From: Arthrobacter sp. C2
Lineage (GTDB): Bacteria; Actinomycetota; Actinomycetes; Actinomycetales; Micrococcaceae
Direction: 5' to 3'
Length of the DNA: 64,000 nucleotides
Assembly (NCBI GenBank): GCA_024207135.1
Contig: CP042428.1
Span: forward strand, 1,488,001-1,552,000
The position numbers and the translations under genes are program-made. Under the pieces are notes generated by a model. That model ran no database searches, had not been told where the DNA came from, and worked only from the letters and a program-made list of their open reading frames with translations. Below are positions 47,276 to 57,893 of the stretch, piece after piece. Within the stretch, counting starts at the first letter, position 1; every line of letters starts with the position of its first letter.

Positions 47276-50200
47276 CTAGGCATCGGCCAGGTCCGAGGCG
47301 CGGGTGCCGGGGCCCGCGGCGTTCGGGGCCGCGGAACCGGGGGTCCCGGAGGACCGGGAACCCTGCCCCGGGCCACCCGCGGGCGCGGCATTGGCGCCGG
47401 CGCCGGCGCCCTCGTCGGTGCCCTCGAGGCCCAGGAAGCCGGCCAGCATGTTGGCGACCTTGTCGGGGTCGGAGAACACGTCGATGGTCCACAGCGGCAC
47501 ATAGCGCCAGCCCAGGGCCTCGAAGAGCTGCGGACGCAGGCGGCTGCGCTCGCGCACCGACAGTTCCCGGTAGCCCTGGGTGCCGTCGTACACCACGGCC
47601 AGCGGCACCGCGGTGCCGTTGCCGGTGACATCCAGCGCGTGCGCGGCGATGTCCAGCACGCCGCGGTAGTGCTGGGTGACGATGGCCCCGCGCTCGGAGA
47701 GCCGCGACATCAGGTCGGTGACCAGCGGGTCCTGCAACGGGGTGGCGGTGGCGGACATGCCCGAGTCCCCGCCGAGCACCCGGCCGAAGAGCTCCAGGAA
47801 GCGGTAGGCGCCGAAGCGCATCCGCGACAGGTCCATGTCCTGCGGGCGCAACGCCGAGACCAGCACCATCGACTCCCGCGCCCGGGTCACGGCGTTGACG
47901 AACAATTCGTCGCCGCCGGCCACCGAGAGCGCGCCGAAGTCGTGCACCGCCTTGCCGTGGGTGGTCCGGCCGTAGCCCAGCGACAGGATGATCGAGTCGC
48001 GCTGCAGTCCGGCCAGCCTGTCGACGCTGGTGACCAGGAAGCGCTCCTTGGCGGCGCGGAAGTGCTTCGTCGCCCACGGGTGGTTGGGCAGCTGCACGCG
48101 GATGCCCTCGGCGATCGCGGCGGCGTGCCGGCGGTTCCCGGCGACCACGGCCAGGGTCTGCTCGCCGCGCCTGGCCAGGTGGGTGAAGACCAGGTCCACG
48201 ACGCGCTGGACCTCCGCGACGGTGGTCGCCACCGATTCGCCGTCTGCGCCCAGGGACCCGGTGCCGTCCATCACGTACTCGGCCTTCAGCGCCGGCGTGC
48301 CGGCACCCAGCGAGCGGGCGGCAGGCAGCCGGGAGAGCGAGTCGGCGTAGAAGTCGTGCGAGAGGGACTCGGTCAGCCCCTCGTCGATGCCCCGGTAGGC
48401 GGTGGCCAGCCGGCACAGCGGCAGCACCCCCTGCAGGGATTCCATCGCGGAGATCGGGGCGGGTTCGATGCGCGCGTGCGCGGTCGGGTCCACCGAGACC
48501 TCGAACGGGTTCGGGGCGCCCATCATGGTGTCGCCGAACGCGATGACCTGCTTGGAGCGGGAGATCGAGCCGAGCACCGAACGCAGCGACAGCGAGTCGG
48601 CGTCGAGCAGGATCACCGCGTCGAATTCCATTCCGGCCGGGACCGTGGCGGGGATCAGCAGCGGGGAGCCGACCCACACGGGGCACAGCGAGTTCAGCAG
48701 CGCGTCCCCCAGGGCCTCGAGGTCCGAAACCGCCGGTTCCCCGTCCTTGAGCATGGCGCGCAGCTCGCGGGAGGCCGCGCGGTGGTCGGCCAGCGCCGCC
48801 TTCCAGTTCTTGGCCAGGGCCCAGCGCAGGCGCGAGGCGCCGGAGGCCACGTGCGCGGAGTCGGCCAGCCGGTACTCGGCCTCGAGCCGGCGCAGCTTCT
48901 CCCCGTCGTTCATCGCCAGGAAGTCGTCGCCGGAGATCATGGCCTCCAGCGCCGACTGCCACCAGGCCAGGTCCAGTTCCGCGGGCACGGCGCCGGGGGC
49001 GACGTTGCGTGCCCGGAAGTCGTCCATCAGCTCGCCCAGGCCGTGTTCGGCCAGCTGCTCGGTGATCAACGTGCGTTCGGGCAGCTGGGCCAGCTCGCCC
49101 TGGTGCTCCAGCAGCTTGCCCATGCGCTCGAGCAGCGTGGCGATGGATTCGTCGCGCAGGTGGGCGCCGGATGCGGCGGGCAGCAGCGTGGCCAGCTTGT
49201 CCAGGCGCGCCCCGGCGTCCTGGTATCCGGCGTTGACGTCCAGCAGCCCCGCCGGAACCATCGGGTGGCGCTGGGAGGTGGCGTGGTGGTGCCAGGCCAG
49301 GTGCTGTTCCTGAACGGCCTCGAGCGCGGATTGCAGGTCCGAGACGTGCACGCCGGGCCGGACGTAGTCCTTGGCGACCTTGCGCAGCCGCGAGCGGGTC
49401 ATCGAGCTCATCTCGATGCCGCGTTCCCGGCGCCAGGAGGAGGAGGCGGTGGCGGAGATCAGGTCCTCGACGGACTTGTCGAAGATGTCGGACTCGAACT
49501 TGTCCAGCGAGCCGCGCACCGCGACCAGCAGGTCCAGCTGCTCGCCCCACTTGTTGTAGGAGTCGGCCAGGCGGATCTCGGAGTGCGCGGCGACCTTGAG
49601 CATGTGGTCGCGCAGGATCGGCAGGTCCCGCTGCAGGCCGGTGACCAGGTCCAGGGCGGTGTCGGTGTCGCGCTTGTTGCGCAGCCGGGCCCCGTACCAG
49701 GGGCTGGAGGCCGAGGCGCGCACGAACGCGCCGAGCTCGGCGGCGCGGGTGAGCTTGGCGGCGGTGGCGGTGCGGTCGGTGATCGAGTCGAGCACCGAGC
49801 GCTTCAGGCGCACCGTGGTGGCCGGGGCCGGGGACAGCGAGGTGAGCCGGGCCAGTTCCTGCATGGCCCGGTACGGGGAGCAGCCCCAGCGGGCGCGGGT
49901 CGAGTGCAGCGAGTGCACGTGCTCCAGCAGGGCGTGGCGGTGGTCGCGCAGCGCGGCGTGCAGCTTGCCCAGCGACGGTTCGGTGGCGCGCTCGTTGCGC
50001 AGGATCGCCCGGGTCAGCAGGTTGCGCAGCGCATCGGGGTCGTCCTCCGGGGAAAGCAGCAGCGCGGTGCCGGCCAGATCCAGCTCGGCGAAGCGGGAGA
50101 CGAATTCCTCGGCGCTGGAGCGGCGCTCGGCCACCACCAGCACGCGCTTGCCCGCGGCGGCGAGCACGCCGGCGGCGTTGAGCGCCGTCTGGGTCTGCCC

Positions 50201-51112
50201 GCTGCCGGCCGGGGCGCTGATGGCCACCGATTCGCCGGCCTCGATGAGGTCCAGGGCCGCCTGCTGGGATTCGTCGGCATCCAGCAGCAACAGCTCGTCG
50301 GCCGGGTCGCGCTGGTCGCTGGTGCGGCGGGGGCTGGTGCCCTGGCGGCCGCCCGCGGCGCCGGCAATCGCCTCGCCGGTGCCCTGGGCGGAATCACGGG
50401 TGCGGTTGATTTCCGCGTCGAAGAGCCTGGCCAGCACCGGGTGCTGCAGATCGATGGTGCCGGGGTCGGCCGGATCGGCCAGGTCGGCGAAGGTGGAGAT
50501 CAGCAGGCGGTGGGCGATGACCATGCCGGAGACGTCGGCGACCTGGGTGCGCAGCGCATCCATGGCGCGGGTCGGGTCGAAGCGGGCGATCGAGTAGGCG
50601 GCGGCATTGATACCCTCGACGTCGATGTCCAGGTGGTGCTGGCGCTTGAAGTAGCGCAGCAGGGCGGGCGAGAACTCGGCCCGGCCCATCAGCTGGATCT
50701 CGAAGTCGTCCTGGTCCTCGCGCACCGAGAGCACGATGCGCCCGAGCATGATCGGGGCGTTGAATTGTTCGCTGCGGCCCTCGTGCACGGCGCGCCAGTT
50801 GGCCTGGCCGGCGGAGAGGTACCCGACGTCGATGCCGCGCTCATCCCAGAGCTCGCGGATCTTCCCGCGCAGGGCATCGGCGGTGCGGCGGGCCGAGTCG
50901 TATTGGTCGGAGTCGCGCAGCAGCGTGGAGAGCCGGGTGCGTCGTCCGGCCAGGAACTGGGCCAGCCCCGAGGGGTGCGCATGGGTGATGTCGATGCTGT
51001 TGGACACCGAGGGCGCGAACCGCAGCAGCGTGTCGGTCCCCACCCCGGGGCCCAGGGAGTCAACCCACGTGGAGACCAATTCATCTGTGTGTTGCTGGTG
51101 CTCTGTCACCAT
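47276..51112 (-). CDS. SF1 helicase-like protein with C-terminal Vsr-like nuclease domain, degenerate Walker A
   Basis: 1,278 residues. The helicase core resembles the Upf1-like helicases of DUF4011/DUF3320 proteins: motif I at about 300-309, the motif III-like KQVIAFGDTMMGAP, LATAYRGIDEGLTESL, and motifs V/VI in TSVDRLAGLQRDSIILSLGY and ELFVNAVTRARESMVLV. Motif I reads APAGSGQTQT, with Gln306 in place of the catalytic lysine, and motif II reads LLDADS (D837, D839) instead of DEAS. Residues about 1160-1240 resemble a Vsr/DUF559-like nuclease: YRGVLDIAAH, PLAVVYDGTQGYRELSVRER and FEALGWRYVPLWTIDVFSDP. The tail is Gly/Ala-rich. The N-terminal 290 residues are unassigned. A DNA-binding role in repair or defence is inferred; ATP hydrolysis is doubtful. 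Confidence 0.75.
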   Translation of the reverse strand: MVTEHQQHTDELVSTWVDSLGPGVGTDTLLRFAPSVSNSIDITHAHPSGLAQFLAGRRTRLSTLLRDSDQYDSARRTADALRGKIRELWDERGIDVGYLSAGQANWRAVHEGRSEQFNAPIMLGRIVLSVREDQDDFEIQLMGRAEFSPALLRYFKRQHHLDIDVEGINAAAYSIARFDPTRAMDALRTQVADVSGMVIAHRLLISTFADLADPADPGTIDLQHPVLARLFDAEINRTRDSAQGTGEAIAGAAGGRQGTSPRRTSDQRDPADELLLLDADESQQAALDLIEAGESVAISAPAGSGQTQTALNAAGVLAAAGKRVLVVAERRSSAEEFVSRFAELDLAGTALLLSPEDDPDALRNLLTRAILRNERATEPSLGKLHAALRDHRHALLEHVHSLHSTRARWGCSPYRAMQELARLTSLSPAPATTVRLKRSVLDSITDRTATAAKLTRAAELGAFVRASASSPWYGARLRNKRDTDTALDLVTGLQRDLPILRDHMLKVAAHSEIRLADSYNKWGEQLDLLVAVRGSLDKFESDIFDKSVEDLISATASSSWRRERGIEMSSMTRSRLRKVAKDYVRPGVHVSDLQSALEAVQEQHLAWHHHATSQRHPMVPAGLLDVNAGYQDAGARLDKLATLLPAASGAHLRDESIATLLERMGKLLEHQGELAQLPERTLITEQLAEHGLGELMDDFRARNVAPGAVPAELDLAWWQSALEAMISGDDFLAMNDGEKLRRLEAEYRLADSAHVASGASRLRWALAKNWKAALADHRAASRELRAMLKDGEPAVSDLEALGDALLNSLCPVWVGSPLLIPATVPAGMEFDAVILLDADSLSLRSVLGSISRSKQVIAFGDTMMGAPNPFEVSVDPTAHARIEPAPISAMESLQGVLPLCRLATAYRGIDEGLTESLSHDFYADSLSRLPAARSLGAGTPALKAEYVMDGTGSLGADGESVATTVAEVQRVVDLVFTHLARRGEQTLAVVAGNRRHAAAIAEGIRVQLPNHPWATKHFRAAKERFLVTSVDRLAGLQRDSIILSLGYGRTTHGKAVHDFGALSVAGGDELFVNAVTRARESMVLVSALRPQDMDLSRMRFGAYRFLELFGRVLGGDSGMSATATPLQDPLVTDLMSRLSERGAIVTQHYRGVLDIAAHALDVTGNGTAVPLAVVYDGTQGYRELSVRERSRLRPQLFEALGWRYVPLWTIDVFSDPDKVANMLAGFLGLEGTDEGAGAGANAAPAGGPGQGSRSSGTPGSAAPNAAGPGTRASDLADA

Positions 51113-51282
51113 ACCGTCCCTTCACCTCTGCCGCGAATGCGACCGCAGCCGCGTGGCGCATTGCCGCACGGATACAGTCAGCCCTTACCAACCTAGTGCA
51201 AAACGGGGCTCCGGTGCCGGACCGAAACACGTCCGCACCGGCCCCGTTGCCGCGCGGGGAGCCGGGGCTCCCCGCACATACA

Positions 51283-51320
51283 GTTCAGGGGGAGCCCCTG
51301 GCGTGGGCCTCCCCCTGAAC
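51283..51320 (-). terminator. guaA terminator
   Basis: 12-bp stem (51283-51294 with 51309-51320) with extra inner GC pairs, 29 bp after the guaA stop. Confidence 0.75.
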
Positions 51321-51348
51321 TTTCCCTCCGGCGCCTACGTCCTCGGGC

Positions 51349-52935
<1,587 letters not shown>

Positions 52936-53446
52936 GCGCCTAAGCTTAGCCGCCCGGGCAGCCCGCTTGCATCTTCAACCGGCCGGGAGTGACGCACGCT
53001 ACGCGGGACCCCGTCACAGTGCGGCCCGCCGGTGCCCCGGCGCCCTTGCCGCTGCCGCCGATGCCACGACCCCAAGCGGGTCCGGATGGGCTCCGGGAGC
53101 ATGGCGACGCGGGGTATCAGGTCAACAGGGGAAAGCTGCCGTCGAAGCACCCGCGCCGGAGTTCCGGGTGCCCGGCATCGACCGGGTGCCGCGGGTCGCA
53201 CCCGTCGATCCAGGCTTCGCCGGCGATGCCGAGCCGCTACGGGAAGTCCGCGCCGTCGAGGTGCTCGCGGAAGTTCGACTCCACGAGCAGGTCCTCCCCC
53301 GCGGGGCTCTGCACGACCGCGCCCATGTTCGCGTTCGGGACCGCCGGCACCTGCCAGATGCCCGCCATCCGGCACGGGATGCTCCGAAGAACCTGCTCGA
53401 TTCGACATCCACCACATCACTCCCGGGCGGGAACGCGGCTGGACGG
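52936..53446. other. 511-bp gap holding the guaA promoter and a gene relic
   Basis: No intact gene. The right two thirds contain the decayed minus-strand frame listed at 53117-53368; the left part, next to the guaA start, should hold its promoter. Confidence 0.5.
53117..53368 (-). pseudogene. relic of a small gene with an in-frame TAG
   Basis: Reads MAGIWQVPAVPNANMGAVVQ and on to HLDGADFP, then TAG (53237-53239), and in the same frame RLGIAGEAWIDGCDPRHPVD through GCFDGSFPLLT to TGA. Composition and hydrophobic pattern are protein-like on both sides of the stop, which is what a single nonsense change leaves. The frame is open for about 17 codons upstream of the ATG. Family not recognised. Confidence 0.4.
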
Positions 53447-55393
53447 TCAGTCGGTGAACATCGGCGGGGTGTAGCCGGCGGTGCGCAGCTCGGGATGCCA
53501 GTAGAGGTTGCGTTCCGGGTCCCCGCGGGGCTGGCCCGCGCGGCCGACGACGTAGGGAATGCCGTCGATCATTTTCAGCGTGATCAGCCCGGCATGGATC
53601 ATCAGGTGGTGGTGCTGGCAGGTATTTGCGCCGTTGTCGACGCTGGTCTCCCCGCCCTCCTGCCAGGGCTTGACGTGGTGGTACTCGTTGGTGGAGGCCG
53701 GGCGGTGGCAGCCCGGGACCACGCAGCCGCGGTCGCGGATGGCTATGGCCCGGCGCTGCGCGGGGGTGAACCCGCGCACGGTCCGGCCCAGGTCCAGTAT
53801 TTCCCCGGCGGATCCGAGCAGCGCCGGCAGCAGGTCGGCGTCGCAGGCCAAGCGGCGGATGTTCGCCGCCGAGATCGGCATGCCGTGGGCGGTGACCCCG
53901 GCGTCTTCGCATTGGCCCAGCAGGCTGCGGTAGCCGATCAGCACCCCGATCTTCACCGGCAGGCCTCCGGAGTCAGGAACCCCGGTGCCGTTCAGGGCAC
54001 CGGTGATTGCGGCAATGAGCCCGTCGAGCAGCAATTGCGGGGCGGTGCGCGAATCCCGGTCTTCCCACCCCTGCCGTTCTTCGGCGGAGCCGGGGTCGTT
54101 GTCTGAGGTGCCGGGCGCCGGCGGGCCGCAGGACCACTCCGAGCGCGGCGCCAGTTCCGGGTCGGAGCCCGGTGCTAGTGCCCACTCCGGGGCGGGTGCT
54201 CCGGCGGGAGCTCCGGCGGGAGCTCCGGCGGGTGCCCACCCACCCGGGGTGGCATCCTCGGTGGTGCTGTCGCCGGGATCCGGCACGATCACCAACCGCG
54301 GGCCCTGGCCATCGCCGGGCCTTGGGTCCGTGCCGGGGGTGCGGGGCCCGGCACGGCCGGCCCCGGGGGTCTTGGTCCCGGCGGTCTTGGTCCCGGTGCC
54401 GTCATCCGAGGTGATCGTGCCCGCGTCGTCGGCGGTGGCGTCGCCCGCCGTGTTGGCCGGTGGAATGGGGGTGGGGCGGGTGACGGGGCCGCGGGTCGAG
54501 ACCGAGGGCGGAGGCAGCTTGCTCGAACGCGGGTTGGTCCAGGCCTCGCCGAACGCCCTGATGGCCTCGGAGTCCACGGGGTCGCAGGTCAGCTGGTATA
54601 CGTCGCAGCCGTCGCGGTGGTACTTGTAGAAGAATCCGCGCTTGGCCCGGATCTGGGCGTCGGTGATCGGCGCTCCGTTCCGGGTGAGGAAGGCGTCCCA
54701 GTCGGCCAGCGCCTTGTACCCGTGCCTGGGTTCCGCGGCGGTGACGGCTTCGGCGACCGATGCCTCGATGTCGGCGGCCAACCGTGGGGCCTCCGGGTGC
54801 AGTGCGAGGCGCGGCTGCAGCGAGGACAGCTTCTTGGCCAGCTGTGCCAGCGTTCCCACATCTGATTGTCCGGCTTCCGCCGCCTGCGCCAGGATCGGGA
54901 ACACCGGTGCCCGGCGGCCGCCATCATCGGCGCCGGAGCCCGCCTGGGCCGGGGCGATGAGCAGCCGGGAACCGCCGAGTCGCCGCTTGGATTCCGCTTC
55001 GGTGATGTGCAGGTGCGCCTGCATCCACTCGCTGGTGTTCCGGTGCGCGGCCATCCCCTGGCACATCCGCTCCACCGGCACGGTCGCCGTCCCGTCGGAC
55101 AGGGAACAGGGGTCGGCGGCCAGCGCGTCTACCTGCGCCGCGGTGCCCGGGTCCAACCGGTGGACCTGGACCGCGTCGGCGGTGAACACCGCGTGCATCT
55201 GCCCGTAGGCGATCGATCGGTTCCCCTGTTCGTAGAGCCCCAGCACCAGGGCGACGGAGGCGGCGTCCAGGTCCGCGGACCCCAGCCGCTCCTGCGCGGC
55301 ACGCACCGCCAGCACCGCGGCGGCAAGCTGCCGGATCGCGGTGTCGGTGTCTGCCTGCCCCCTCGGGGTGCGGGTTGGCGCGGTGGTGGTCAT
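53447..55393 (-). CDS. DUF222 and HNH endonuclease domain protein (13E12 repeat type)
   Basis: 648 residues. The N-terminal DUF222 region (about 30-280) includes YEQGNRSIAYGQMHAVFT and TEAESKRRLGGSRLL. A disordered Pro/Gly/Thr/Asp-rich middle follows (about 305-450), with a three-fold PAGA repeat, and the HNH nuclease domain stands near the end: IRDRGCVVPGCHRPASTNEY, HHVKPWQEGGET and NTCQHHHLMIHAG. Such proteins occur in many copies in actinobacteria and are often linked to mobility or recombination; the role is unknown. ATG 55393. Confidence 0.88.
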   Translation of the reverse strand: MTTTAPTRTPRGQADTDTAIRQLAAAVLAVRAAQERLGSADLDAASVALVLGLYEQGNRSIAYGQMHAVFTADAVQVHRLDPGTAAQVDALAADPCSLSDGTATVPVERMCQGMAAHRNTSEWMQAHLHITEAESKRRLGGSRLLIAPAQAGSGADDGGRRAPVFPILAQAAEAGQSDVGTLAQLAKKLSSLQPRLALHPEAPRLAADIEASVAEAVTAAEPRHGYKALADWDAFLTRNGAPITDAQIRAKRGFFYKYHRDGCDVYQLTCDPVDSEAIRAFGEAWTNPRSSKLPPPSVSTRGPVTRPTPIPPANTAGDATADDAGTITSDDGTGTKTAGTKTPGAGRAGPRTPGTDPRPGDGQGPRLVIVPDPGDSTTEDATPGGWAPAGAPAGAPAGAPAPEWALAPGSDPELAPRSEWSCGPPAPGTSDNDPGSAEERQGWEDRDSRTAPQLLLDGLIAAITGALNGTGVPDSGGLPVKIGVLIGYRSLLGQCEDAGVTAHGMPISAANIRRLACDADLLPALLGSAGEILDLGRTVRGFTPAQRRAIAIRDRGCVVPGCHRPASTNEYHHVKPWQEGGETSVDNGANTCQHHHLMIHAGLITLKMIDGIPYVVGRAGQPRGDPERNLYWHPELRTAGYTPPMFTD

Positions 55394-55493
55394 GAACCCC
55401 AGTTTGCGCCGCCGCGGGCCCGACACGCGGCGGGGAAAGCCGATTGTGGGGGGAAGTGGGCCCGAAGGCCGGCAGGGGAAGGCGCGAAGCACG

Positions 55494-55539
55494 AAGGGCG
55501 GCCAACGGATGCGTCGGTGCGCATGCGTTGGCCGCCCTT
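55494..55539 (-). terminator. terminator downstream of the DUF3817 gene
   Basis: 20-bp stem with one mismatch (55494-55513 with 55520-55539), 6-nt loop. Confidence 0.8.
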
Positions 55540-55580
55540 GGGCAGTTCAACCGGTCGGTTCGGCCGGGCCGTAGAGCCGG

Positions 55581-56045
55581 TCAGTACCGCTTGGCGGCCT
55601 GCGGGTGGGAGGCCAGTTCGGTCTCGACCTCGCCGTGGACCTTCTTCTCCATGAAGAAGGAGAGCAGCGGCACGACGCCGCCCAGGGCGATGGTGATGAA
55701 GCGGCTGAACGGCCAGCGCATCAGCGACCACAGGCGGAAGTCGGCCAGCAGGTACACCACGTACATCCAGCCGTGGATGATCAGGATCGCCAGCGAGACG
55801 TTGACGCCGTCGGTGATGTCGGCGCGGTTGACCAGGCCCACGGCGTTGGAGCTGCCATCAAGCAGGGTGCCGCCGATGAACAGCTCCAGGTGCCAGAAGT
55901 ACTTCACGATCATTTCGGCGCAGAGCAGCAGCAGCATCACGCCGGTGGCGTAGGCCAGGATCTTGTAGAAGGTGGAGGCGGAACGGATCTGGGCGGGGGT
56001 GCCGGCAAAGCGGCGCACCTTCGGGGCGGAGTTTTCTTCGGTCAC
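55581..56045 (-). CDS. DUF3817 integral membrane protein
   Basis: 154 residues. Three to four membrane helices: YKILAYATGVMLLLLCAEMI, VSLAILIIHGWMYVVYLLAD with the family's HGW motif, and ITIALGGVVPLLSFFMEKKV. The DUF3817 family is typical of Actinobacteria and lies near cytochrome oxidase assembly genes. GTG start overlapping the SURF1 stop by 4 bp (GTGA), so the two are coupled and probably share a role in respiratory membrane assembly. Confidence 0.88.
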   Translation of the reverse strand: MTEENSAPKVRRFAGTPAQIRSASTFYKILAYATGVMLLLLCAEMIVKYFWHLELFIGGTLLDGSSNAVGLVNRADITDGVNVSLAILIIHGWMYVVYLLADFRLWSLMRWPFSRFITIALGGVVPLLSFFMEKKVHGEVETELASHPQAAKRY

Positions 56046-56893
56046 AACTGGTCCTTGGGTTGGGAGTCGAGCAGGGGGTTCTCGTGGTGGAGCTGGCGTT
56101 GGTACACGGTGGCCGGGTCCAGGCCCGCGGCCAGCGCCGCCGCGTCGGCGATGTCTTCCTGCTGCCGGCGGAAGTCGTCGGCCACCAGGCGGTACCAGAG
56201 GAAGACCGCGAAGCCGGCGAACACGACCCACTCGATGCCGTAGAAGATGTTCAGCCAGTTGACCTGGCGTTCCTGGGGCTGCGGGCCCACGTGCACCGGG
56301 ACGAGCCCGGTGGCGGCGGCGGAAAGGTCCGCACCGTCCGCTCCGGCCACCGTGGCGGCCACGACGAATCCGCTGTAGGAGGGCACGTCCCACACGTTGA
56401 TCAGCTCGGCCACGGACAGCGAGGCGTAGGCGTTCTGGCCGGCGTCCTGGGAGATCGGGGCCTCGGTGGGCAGCAGCCGGCCGGTGACCTCCAGGGTGCC
56501 GGCCGGGGCCGGTGCGGGGGCCGCGTCGTCGGGCTGCCAGCCGCGCACCACCGGGATGGTGTTGGAACCGGGCGCGTCGGCGACCTTGAAGGCTGCGACG
56601 ACCCAGTAGCCGGTGCGTCCGTCCTCGATGCGGTTCTTCACCAGGACCTGCTTGCCGGGCAGGAAGCTGCCGGTCGCGGAGACCATCTGGTCCGCCTCGC
56701 GGGCCATCAATTCGCTGACCGGCTTGATGTGGCTGGTCAGCGGAACGACCTTCTCGGTGGTGGTCACCGGGGGCGGGGCTTCGGTATGCGAGCGGTTGAA
56801 CTGCCACTGGCTCAGCAGGACGAAGCCGGTGGCAACAACGAGGGCGCCGACCAAGGCCAGGATCCAACGGGGTTTAAGGGCAGTTTTCAGCAC
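56042..56893 (-). CDS. SURF1 family protein
   Basis: 283 residues with the SURF1 topology: one helix at the N-terminus (about 9-29, WILALVGALVVATGFVLLSQ), a long outer domain and one helix near the C-terminus (about 225-245, IFYGIEWVVFAGFAVFLWYR). SURF1 motifs are QWQFNRSHTE after the first helix and LVKNRIEDGRTGYWVVAAF and IPVVRGWQPDD in the middle. It helps insert haem into cytochrome c oxidase. GTG start at 56893. Confidence 0.9.
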   Translation of the reverse strand: MLKTALKPRWILALVGALVVATGFVLLSQWQFNRSHTEAPPPVTTTEKVVPLTSHIKPVSELMAREADQMVSATGSFLPGKQVLVKNRIEDGRTGYWVVAAFKVADAPGSNTIPVVRGWQPDDAAPAPAPAGTLEVTGRLLPTEAPISQDAGQNAYASLSVAELINVWDVPSYSGFVVAATVAGADGADLSAAATGLVPVHVGPQPQERQVNWLNIFYGIEWVVFAGFAVFLWYRLVADDFRRQQEDIADAAALAAGLDPATVYQRQLHHENPLLDSQPKDQL

Positions 56894-57176
56894 ACTCCAA
56901 CCGTACGTCGATTGGGCATCGAAGAGCCAATGGAACCAAAGGCGGCGCCGGGGCGTTCGCGCGGGCCCCGGGACCACCCGGCGGCCGGCCCGGGGCTGCC
57001 TTGGGCCGCCGCGGGGTGTGGCGGGGCGCGGGTTCCCGCGGGCACCGGGGGCGCGGGCGGGTGCGTGCCCGCGCCGCCCTGTCCGTGCGGCGGGGCTGGC
57101 GATGTGGCCGGGATTACATCCGCCGTGTCGCGCGGCCGGGCGGGGCCGGGCCGCCGCGGCACGGGATCCCCCGGCC

Positions 57177-57677
57177 CTAGACGGTGGAGAAGTCGACGGT
57201 GGAGTTGACCAGTTCGGCGATGACCCCGGTGTCGTTGGCGCGGCGCAGGGACTCGCGGAACGAGTCCTTGGCCAGCGAGCGGGCCAGCGCGGCGAGCATC
57301 ATCAGGTGCCCGGAGTAGCTCGAGGCCGGGGTGGCCAGCAGCAGCACCACGTGCGCCGGGCCGTCCTTGGCCCCGAAGTCCAGCCCGTGCCCATAGGCCA
57401 TCACGCCGACCGCGATGCTGGGTGCCGAAACAAAATCGCTGCGGGCGTGGGCCAGCCCGATGCCGCCGGGCAGGCCGGTGGCCAGCTGGTGTTCGTGGCG
57501 GTGGACATCGGCCAGGAAGCCGGGCAGGTCCCCGATCCGTTCGGCGGCCAGCAGCCTGCCGGCCAGCAGCGCGACGGTTTCTTCCCGGGTGGGCGTCGCC
57601 AGTTCAAGGACCACCAGCTCCCGCGTGGTGATCTCTGGGGCGTCGTCGCCGGCGGGCGTCGTCTGGGAAAAGGTCAT
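57177..57677 (-). CDS. PTS EIIA component, fructose/mannitol (type 2) class
   Basis: 166 residues. The phosphorylated histidine is in GIGLAHARSDFV, with the usual hydrophobic VVLLLATPASSYSGHLMML afterwards. Free-standing, without EIIB or EIIC next to it, so it either serves a distant permease or is a regulatory EIIA of the PtsN kind. ATG 57677. Confidence 0.88.
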   Translation of the reverse strand: MTFSQTTPAGDDAPEITTRELVVLELATPTREETVALLAGRLLAAERIGDLPGFLADVHRHEHQLATGLPGGIGLAHARSDFVSAPSIAVGVMAYGHGLDFGAKDGPAHVVLLLATPASSYSGHLMMLAALARSLAKDSFRESLRRANDTGVIAELVNSTVDFSTV

Positions 57678-57816
57678 GGCATCGATTCGATCAGGCGGCG
57701 TTCGGTGTTCGGGGGGGCGGCGCGCATGGCGTGCGCCTGGTTTGTACAGTACACGGGCCCGGGCCCGGCGCGCAGCGGGGGGTGCCCCGGGTCCCGCTGC
57801 CTGCCGGGACGCAAAA

Positions 57817-57870
57817 CGACCGGGTCCGCACCGCCGCCACCGTGGTGGGGGAAGGCAGCGGACCCGGTCG
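57817..57870 (-). terminator. guaB3 terminator
   Basis: Perfect 13-bp stem (57817-57829 with 57858-57870), followed on the minus strand by TTTTGCG. Confidence 0.85.
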
Positions 57871-57893
57871 CCCCGGCGTGGATCCCTAAGGTG

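Noticed and set aside
47639-51196. 1,185-codon plus-strand frame opposite the helicase-like gene
   Set aside because: Gln/Val/Gly/His-rich shadow frame without any domain; the minus strand carries recognisable SF1 motifs.
54180-54240. Short tandem repeat as a CRISPR or VNTR locus
   Set aside because: It is a three-fold 12-bp coding repeat for PAGA in the disordered middle of the DUF222-HNH protein; no spacers.
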